Source: Ancylostoma caninum
Taxonomy: Eukaryota; Nematoda; Chromadorea; Rhabditida; Ancylostomatidae
Assembly (NCBI GenBank): GCA_037903475.1
Contig: JBAJFG010000002.1
Location: forward strand, 2,790,001-2,854,000
Reading direction: 5' to 3'
DNA: 64,000 nucleotides
Shown piece after piece: positions 25,801-36,200 of the stretch. The first letter of the stretch is position 1. Each line of letters begins with the position of its first letter. Below the pieces are notes generated by a model that was not told where the DNA came from, did no database searches, and was given only the letters and a program-made list of their open reading frames with translations. The translations under genes and the position numbers were made by a program.

Positions 25801-26983
25801 GCCAACTTCTTCAGCCAGTTTCTTGAGGTCAGCTGTATGCATGTCAGGTTCTGCAGGATTCAGGACGATTTGCTCTTTGAAATGAAACTGAAATTGGAGC
25901 GATTTTCTTCGAATTTCTCACCAGAATAAATGATTGCTTCAAATAAAAACAGACATCTTCAATATTTCTATTCCGGGGATTCGCGTATTTGTTGACAGGG
26001 ACGCGAATAAGAGGTGCCAATCTTGTAAGAGCGGTTCCTTTTGGTGGTTTCTTGAAGGTATACAATGTTCTGTCCTCGTTCTTTTCAACGAATGAATACG
26101 AATCATGAGGGTCGTCCGCACCTAAGAAATCAAGGCACTCAGAAGAAGCTTAACACGATATGGAACAACATACTTTCTTTATCAGGGTCGAAGTGGTGGT
26201 AAAAAGGTCGTTCTTGAAGGACGTAACCAGTCATATCCCCTGTTCGCAGATACTGCCCAGTTTTATACAATTGGGGGTTATCTTCTAGCAAGTAGTGTTC
26301 CCAAACAGTGGGCTCATCTCGTAGGCAGTTTGCAAGCATATCTTAATAAGTGAAAATTTGGGAAATAAATATATTGATAAACAGAACGTGGACTACTTGA
26401 CAAACATTACCTCTACTCTGTCTCACAACTGACAAATCCACTTCATTGCTATACTTGCTTGTAGGTGCAGACTTTCTGGCGGTGGAGTCATGAAGCATGA
26501 CCTGCTTCCCTGTTGCATCTCTTCGTGCACGAAACGTTGCCAAAGCATCAAAATGGTCCGATTCAATTTTAGCCGTTGCCTTAATAGGTCAAAATACGAA
26601 ATTTCATGAAAAAAAAAACACTATATGAACGAGAAAGGAGGAATACCAACGAGTTCAAAATCAGTGTAGAAGGGGCAATAGATCAAAGGGATGATTTTCT
26701 TCCACGGTATCAGTTTCTTCCTCTACAATGTAAAGTTATAAAATACATGAGTAGTATCGGAAATCATGAAATATGCAGACTAACTGATATTGATTAAAAG
26801 AAAACTCACTCTTTTAGCCTTTCGAACATCAACTCTCCTATTTTCAATACGATCAAGAAGATCTTGCGAAAAATCCCAGTGCTGGACAGAGGTACCCTGT
26901 ACTGGAAACTTCATTCCAAAAGTGTAGTCAAATGTGTCAGGCTCTGAAAGGTCACCGTCATATAAGCACAACAAGCGCAATAA

Positions 26984-27039
<56 letters not shown>

Positions 27040-27066
27040 GTATATATAAAAGTGAAAGTTTATTTG

Positions 27067-27102
<36 letters not shown>

Positions 27103-27994
27103 CCGAAAAGAAATCGCGGAGGATGAACCGATCGGGACCAAATTTTGCAGGTAGACTCTCCACTGGCCGGCGGAGGTTATAGGCTACTTAGCACCTGGGA
27201 TTATCGATTGGTTTATCGATTATATCGATTTTATTGATTTTTTGCTCTTCTTGACCAGTGACTGGCGAGAACATGCCTACTGGAGTATCTCAATGCGGTG
27301 AACACGAATGTGACAAACATTTTGCGCCAATTTATCGATTTATTGATTTTATTGACTTTTCGCTCTTCTTGACCAGGACTAGCGAGAACATGCCTACTGG
27401 GGTACCTCAATGCGCTGAACACGAATACGACAACCACTTTGCGCGAGATATTGATTTATTGACTTTATTGATTTTTCGCTATTCTTGATCATGGGGTGGT
27501 AAAAACATGTCTACTGGGGTTTCTCAACACGCTGAATAAGAATGACAACCATTTTGCACGAAATATTGACTTATTGATTTCATCGATTCTTCGCCATTTT
27601 CGCTCGGGGACGGACAAAGACATGTTTTCTTGGGTTTTTCAATACGCTGAATAGGAATATGACAAACATTTTGCATGAAATATCGGTTTTTCGATTTTAT
27701 TGATTTTTGCCTCCTCCGCCCAATGAAGCGGTGAAGACATCTCTCCTGGGGTTCCTCGATATGCTGAGTATGAATATGACAACCACTTTGTACGAATACG
27801 TCGATTCAGTGTCACCGAAATAGCTTTGCTAACTTTTCGCCTACAAGTCGATGGGAAACGTCACCTGGGCTTCGCTAGCATGCTGATCACCAATATTATG
27901 GAGATTTTAATGAATTTGTCGATGATAGTAATTGGCCTCAGCAGTATGATGTAGCCAAGGTAATAAAACACCCGAGCGAAGCCGGGTACGGCAG

Positions 27995-28044
<50 letters not shown>

Positions 28045-30156
28045 TAGCGCCCCTTCGGGACGCTAGAAAGTGGGGTGAGGCAGCCACTTGAGGCATGTGC
28101 AAAAGCTTCACACGTGTGGAATTCTTGGAAAATCAGCAAAAAGCAAAACTAATCATTAGCTGAGCTCAAATACGAAATTCTCCTTATGTGTTGCGTATAC
28201 TCTACGGGTCTGGCCACCAACGCCGGGCTTCGAGTCTTCTCGCCATCTTAGCCTTGCTTGCAAGTTCCTAATCCCGCACCTACATGTAAAGCTAATCTTC
28301 GATCCACTGATAATAGCTACTCTTTTTTGTCACATTTCTTACATGCCTGGACCCGTTATGAACAGCCAACAGAGAGAAAGAAGAGATGGTCGACCGAGAC
28401 GCGAATGAGCGCGTAGTGTGCCCCTTCTCCATCGCCAGACGTGCATCTTAGCGTTTTCCTCACTACTGAGCCACGGTGGACCCATTCTCCATCAGTGCAC
28501 CCGTGTCCTGGCGCTTATCCCACTGTTGGGCCAGGGCAGACCCTTTTTCCATTTGTAGATCTGTATCCTAGCGTTCCTCCCTCTACTGGGCCAGCGCAGA
28601 CCAAATCCATCGGTGAGACTCGTATCCCGGCGCTTAGTGGGGAAAGCGCCGGGATACGAGTCCCACCGCTGGATCGGGACTGTGCTGACCCAGTAGTGGG
28701 AAGCAGAAGGATACGGGTCCGTCGATGGAGAAGGGGTCTGCCATGGCCCCTATTGGGCCATGGCAGACCCCTTCTCCATCGACGGACCCGTATCCTTCTG
28801 TTTTTCCACTATTGGGCCACTGCGGACTCTTTCTCGATCGGTGGACACCTATCATGATGTTTTTCTGGACTACGGGGCCCCGGCTCATCTGTCCGTCATC
28901 ACTGCAGCCGCTCTCTTTGCCTCCAAGGGATGGAACACCTCCAAGGGATGAACAAAGTTAGGAAATAGTTTGGAAGTTTGATCAACTGCATAAGTTGCAC
29001 AACTGGTTTCAGAAAGTGTCACAACGATGATGCGTTCTTCATCCCATGTATTTGATTGTACTTCTTAAAAACGGACGGATCCTCAAGCTGCATAATCCCT
29101 AAGGGACCTCAAAGAAAGGTGCGTAAGGAACATATCCCAAGTGAGGACACCCAGTGAATCCATCGATACATCCTCCACGGTGTGCACACTTCTTTTCGAA
29201 GTGGTTATCTTCCACTGTTCCAAAGTTGAGTGGAGTCAACAACAAAGCTCCGGCAGAGGGGCGACTCCGCTCCGTACATTGTTGCTGCGCATCGTCAAAT
29301 CGTTGTTAAACACTGTCTCGCCTGGAGGGCTCGAGACCGCTAGCCGGCGGTGGTCCTGCCGCGAAATCCCGAATGCACCCGACTTCCACTACGTCTATGC
29401 ACCTATGACGAAACATCGGCCGAATGCCCCATCAGTTTCGCATCTTCGCGAGGCACAGTCTATAACTGAGTTACACGGCAAGCGCATGCGATCACGTGCT
29501 AGCCCCCTACGCCTGCGCTCTAAAAAATTTTGTTGCACTACCATGATTTATATAAGATATATATATATATATATCTCAGAGAATCGGATAGGTCGAACGC
29601 AGCAACAACTGCAAGTCTCCGCCCAATCGAAGAGGAATACAGCGGCTGCTGCTAAAGGAGGAGCTGCTGCAGTTGGGCTGCTAAGAGCAGTAAACACCGT
29701 GTTCCGGCTGCGTTTTTTGCCCGATGAACTGTGGTGCAGTTCAACCTGCGTTCTACCTGCTCCTTGCCACGTGGCGACACGCCCCCTGGGAGGGGTATAT
29801 AAGCTGCTGGTTGAGCATCAAAGTTTAGTCGCGTCTCCGCTCCGGCGGAGGCAAGGGGAGCCCAGCGAGACTCGTCAGGCTGGCTGAGGCCCGGGTAAAA
29901 CCGTGGCCCAGTGCAATGATTATTTTTGGACAAGCTTGGGTAAGCATCCACTTACCCAAGTGTGCAGTACGAACACAGCCCTGTGCCCAGATTGAGCTGC
30001 GATCCTAGGTTTGAGGCATGCAAACCAGTTCATCGCCCCCGAAACACAGCCTTCTAGGGGCGAATGCAGCTCGTGGGGCGACGAAATAAGCTTTCACCTC
30101 GCGGTGTAACTGCTGTTGAAACGTGTTCGGGCTGCGTTTGTCGTCCCGGAATCTCT

Positions 30157-30224
<68 letters not shown>

Positions 30225-33200
30225 TGGCGGACCCAGAAAGTGGGCGGAAAGCGGAGCGCGGGAAAAAAGTGGGGTCTCCACCTTTTTGGAGACCTTTGGA
30301 GACCCAGACGGAAAATAAAATTAATAAAAACCTTAATTGTAATAATGAATAATTAATAAAAATTGTATTAAAAATAATAATAAAAATAAACTAATACAAG
30401 ATTTTTATATGTACTGTAAAGTAATTTCAAAAATTTGGTGAAAAGCACAGTACCTAACGGCCTCATCCACATGGGCTGTTCATCCGAATCTGGGTCGTTC
30501 GCTTCCATCATCCTCCTAGCCTCGGCGTCCTCTGCAAACGGTAATGGTGAAAAAAAAACCCTTCACTGTAGGTAAGATTCATGCTTCCACATGAGATAAG
30601 ACCGAGGTATAAGAATGGTAGTCCGTGTTCATTCAGCCTGCTTCACGACTTTAAAAACATCGCAAAACTTGGATATTATCACCGCCGAATCGATGATCCT
30701 TACAGCACTCATGTTCACCGCTTATACTGTACCTCATGTGGAAGAGAACGCGGCTAACCCGTCCTATGTTGAAGGCGATGTTCAGCAGACAAAATGATGC
30801 TGGAAACCGGGCAAGGCACACATTACTATCATTTCTTTCTTTGCTCACTTTCTCGTGTACAGTGGTAGATCTACTCACCGAACCACCACATCTATTCTGT
30901 ATACAGACAATCTAAGGTGCAAGTCTCAGCGCCAATAGCAGATAGTAAGCGTAGGCTTGAAAAGACTAATGCTTTCTTCGTCGTCCCCATCGAGCACCCA
31001 GATGGTAAGTTACTCGTACTTCAACGAATGATCATCATCTACTTTCCCTCTATTTCAAATAGGAGGCAGACACGCAAAAGTAAAGCGGATCGGATTATGT
31101 AACTAATAGACGCTTCAAATGGCAGTCTTTGCTGGTTGCCCATCATATAATTCTCGGAAACCCTATAGCTTTCCATCTGCTTTGACGTACTGGTAGATAA
31201 TACTCTAGCGTACTTTCAGCCAGAATACTATCACTTCCTATTTCTCGAAAACGATGACATTAACGCAGGGTATAAACTCACTTTCAGCTTTCCTTCGCTT
31301 TCTCTTCTCCTTAGGATTTTCCAGATTACTGTCTGTGGCGAGCATCATGGCTGAAACATAAAAATAAGGCACTGCAGATTTCAGCAGGCGCCGACTGGTG
31401 GAGAGGCATGCCAGGAAATGAGTAAAAGAACAGCACAAAGTGGAGAAGCAAACTAATCAGGCGGTAACAACTCAAACTAGCCATTTTATGATATGTTGGA
31501 TTATAGGTGGAATCCTGAATGTATGACTAACTCGAGAAGCCAGTCGTGGGAAAAAAAACCAGAACCACATTTTCAGACTGCTCCTAGCGTAAAGCGTAGT
31601 TCCATCTGTTTATATCTACTTCCAGTTTTCGTATTCTGGCTGTTATTGTGATACTACTCCAACGTTTGATTAGCAGGAGTGGTGACACTTTCATTACTCT
31701 TCCTGATTGTTATTACCGAATAAAATCAGCGTTGTTAACCAACAAGACATCCAATAACTTCATAGAGTCATAAGGAAATGGATTTCTTTCATGGTTTTCT
31801 CAAACAGGTTTTCAAAGTTTTGAGCACGTACAATAAACCCCTCTCGAACTATAGGGCACCCACCACTAACCAGTATCATCAAAACTAAGTAAGACCACTC
31901 CCAGGAGATCAAAGAATATCTCCTCTCTCTCTCTCAAAACAATGCAAAGCACATGAATTAGAAAAATGAACCTATACCAGCAATCTGAAGTGTCTAATAG
32001 CGTGCATCAAGGATCCCTACCAATGAGAAAAAACTAGTAGATGGTCCTTAATATCAAACACCTTTCGAAACTTAAACTTGACCACAAGCGGTGCATTAGT
32101 TTGTATTTGCTTTATCGTAGCATTTACACTGATGCAAACTCTCACTCGTTCGTTAGAGAGACTTTTAGTTATTTTCTGAACAAAATTTTAATATTAGGGA
32201 TGGCTGATGGTGAAACGGTTGAACTGAGTTCATCAGAGTAATACCTTCGGTGCTGAACTCAATTCAGCTATTTCAGTCAAGAAGAAGCACTTCACGCCTG
32301 ACACATTCGATTAATGAAAGAAGGAATGGGACAGAACAAAGCCATATGTAAGAAGAACAAGTGCGTATGCTAACCTATCACAAGCACAACACAAAAACGT
32401 TGCAGTGGAACCACCACAGCCCGCTGAAAGATGCCTCCCCCCAGACCGCAGTACCACTTCCACTACTTTGAACACTTCTTGGTGGCGTAAACATGTTAAG
32501 CATGCAACGCCACAAATGGTCATGTGTTTCAGTTTGAAAGATGAGAGTAGAGCACAACATACATCAAAAATAAAGCTACAAAACGAGTTAGAAAGGGGGA
32601 GGATGCAGCTATTCTACCATCTACCGCATCTGCACAGCATAAAAATGCTATTTTCATAGTAACCTCCACTGAAAGTTACCAGGAACAGCAAAGACGTCTC
32701 AACAAAAGGGAAAAGGATGGCCTTCACCATTTTCAAAAACCTTTGACGAGACACTGAATGTAGGACCACTTATGCTATCAAAAACGGTAAATGGTAGAGC
32801 TGATATGCGTGTTGCGGTCGTCCACTACCTTTCTCAGCATCACTTTTACCACGGATGAAGGTGTAGCGAGTTTCCTGCGCATCGTTGTGCGTTCGGTCGA
32901 CTCTGAGACTGTAAACAGCCGTTGCTATCGCCAGAGCCACAGCATCTTCCTTAACATGAGCGATGAATATGAGCCGCCCTAGATGGGAAATTCTACAGAA
33001 AAACTGGAGTGAATTGATAAAAGCGTCATCAATACTACGTGATCCATCAAACTTCATCAGGCGATCGCTAAGGTAACGACAGTAACAGGCTACAATAACG
33101 ACAAAATTAGTTCACTCGTGCTCCACTAGCACGATACTAGACTATTAGCTGGAATAAAGGATGCAAGAAACAAGATGGAACAAGTACATATAAAACTAAA

Positions 33201-36200
33201 ATGAAGTGAGGTCGCAAGACCTGGTTGGATAATACGAAAGGTTTAGCACCGTTTTTGTTGAGTAAATTATAATTAATATAAATTATATGGAGACAATCTA
33301 AACTTTTTAAATCGAAGAATGCGATATCGTTTGCGAAAAACCACAGTTAAACCCAACATAACACATAATATGTCGAGGTTTCCAGTTCTCTGACCAACTT
33401 CCCGTCATATAAATGGCGGTTTCTATCGAAGTAACAGCGCTAAGGAACTCAAATCCAGAGGAGGGATAGAACAAATCAGTAGTATGTTATTTGTGACAAA
33501 ATAAACAAACCTGCATGTTTTCCGATTCTTTCAAACAAATATCGATGCAATCCAGGGCAGTTCGATCCTCAAAACAATTAGCCATTCCAACTTTTGTTCT
33601 TTTCCCATCATTCAGTGCAGCAATTCTGTCCACCATTCTAGCCGACATCTTCAATTCAGGATCATCTGCTTCCTCTTCATCATCGACTGAAAATAAAAAA
33701 GCAAGTGTACAATGGGCGATAGTTATGAAAAGTAATAGCAGTAGGAAAAATAATAGCAGTTCTTCAACACTGGAGACTGATCTCTGGAAATTGTTTCTGG
33801 GATCATATGATCTCTGGAAATTGTTTCTGGGATCATACGGTAATTTTCTTGAAATGCTGACTCCAAATATAATAATAAGCGAAAATGGAAACTAGGAGAA
33901 AGGGACTATTCTAAAGTTTCTCCTGAAACCTAACTGTTCCTACATCAAATGAGATGTCAACAGACTACAGGAATCCTCAATCACGATTACATCTCCCTCG
34001 GCCTGGAGCGCAGCAGCACCCAGGCGGCGGGAGCGCAGCAGCACCCGATATCCACAGCGTCCAGCCGCGCCGCGTGAGTGCTGCCACGCTCCAGGCCATG
34101 TAGAGGTGATTGACGTTCGCTGTAACTCAACAAGAAAAGAGCAAAAGAAGAAAACTGACTCTACGTTTGCGACGGTAGAATATCGCTTGTGAGAGAAAAA
34201 AAGCGTGGTCAATTCCATCCCTTACCTGATAAAAATGTGGTCAAAGCCTACGACATTACAGAAATGTGCATGGCTGGGTGGTTCCAGCGCAAAATTATCA
34301 ATCTTGAAGAACACACAAATTCGCTATCATTCGTGCATTATAGGTCTAACAGATACAGGCCATTATGAAATTACATGGCCAACACGGATAAAATCGATGG
34401 CGCTAACCATTCCCCTTTTGGGTTGCACCTCGCATATGTCTTCGTCTGAAAATCGTAGGTGCACTGTATGCGAGGGTGCCGAATACAATGAATTGAATGG
34501 AGGGGAGGGAAAGGGAGGAGGAAGAACAAGACGAAATGTCCAGTCGGGTTAGTACCAGGGAAGAGCGGATACGAGATTTTCCACAACCCTGATGACGGTG
34601 CGGATAACGGATCGGTCAAAAATGACCAGATAAGGGCAATTTATACTGGATGCGTGCGACTGACGCGCGTGCGTCTATATGATGAAGAATAGAGCCCAGT
34701 CGCATAGCAGTCGCATCGCAGTCGCAGCTCAGACGCACGCGTTTACGGCCTCGCGGCGGCAGCGCATTCTTTTCATTGAGGATGTGCATGCCGTGTTGAC
34801 CGGTCTTCATGGAAAATCCTTTGCAAATGGATGCGTGCGACTGATGCGCGACTGACGCACGCAGCTAGTATAAATTACCCCATATCGGACCAGTATTTGA
34901 TAAGATATCGAACAATTATCCGTTAGATAACGTTAGCTTTCAGTAGAATTCAGTAGAATGTGTGTCGTAATTAATTTTACCCATTTTACCTGTTTCGCCT
35001 CTTTATCCTGTATACAGTTCATGTTCGATAATAGATAATTCCATATGCTACAGGACACCACCTACAATACTAAAATTGATGAAGGAGAATTACGTAAATG
35101 TAGTGGAGGGAAACTAGCACAAACTCTTCATCTCTATTTCACCATTCTGAGAACGACGTTCGGCATAGCGTCGTTAAGAAGAGGTGTAGGTATAGCACCT
35201 AGAGTTCCCAGTTATATTTGGATATTCGATAATTTGATTAGTACATTAGTTGCTTGAGACGGTACCTGTCACGACTTTTCCAGTAAAAAGGTCTCCATAA
35301 CAAGGGCTGGTCCTTTAAAGGTTTCGTTCCCAAAGCCTATGACGACAACGCAATTTCTTTGGATGACCTCACAGCTTTGCTTTACGTATGTTTTGCTAAA
35401 TTCTGCTGAATTTTCTATTCCTGACAATTATAATCTGACTGGATCTTCAATTCGACTAATAGATCTAAAAATATTCGACTAATAGATTTAAAAATTGGTA
35501 AAAACAGTAGGATTCAATGGTCGAAATGAACCTGGTCGAAATGAACCATGTGATAATGTGGCACTGCTCATGATGAGCAGCAAGGTCATCAATTTCAATG
35601 CCGTTAATGGTCACAACTTTAGTCAACGTCGTTGATAATCTTACAAGTGAATAAGTTTCGAGATTATTGCCTCATACTGTCAGAAAACTCAGAAGAACTG
35701 AGCAACAACTTTTCTTTCTGGGCAAGTACAAGTCTGCATTACCTCTTCCTACCTCATTTCAAAATCCTAGACCACTAATGAAATGCGAGGGAAAACGCTG
35801 TAGAAAGAGTGATACGATGACTTTTCTTCGAATGAGAGCTCTCCCCTATTGAGAAAGTGTGATATGAAGCCACTAGCCCTTATCCGCACCGTTATCCCGC
35901 ACCAAAAGCACGGATGACGGTGCGGCTAGCGGATAGACCAAAATGTACGGTGAAAGCGGATAGATCAAAATGTACGGTGAAACGGATAACCGGCTACGGA
36001 TAATCCACTCATCGCTGGTTAGTAAACGGTCTTACCAAAACTTCCGTGCGTGAAATAAAATGTGGTCTTCACATAATTACAATGAAGACAATCAACTAGG
36101 TAATCAGGGTCTAAAAAACATCAAGCCGCCTATTAGTGCTGATTTTGAGTTTTGAGAGGATGGTTTGGATTTATTATGCTTACTATTAGAAATAACGATA

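Noticed and set aside
28441..28961. Open frames of 138, 84, 78 and 63 codons on both strands
   Set aside because: Minisatellite with an inverted block; overlapping frames on opposite strands mirror each other.
29141..29887. A 248-codon plus-strand open frame
   Set aside because: It runs through a TA microsatellite and low-complexity repeat DNA inside a kleisin intron and has no recognisable domain.
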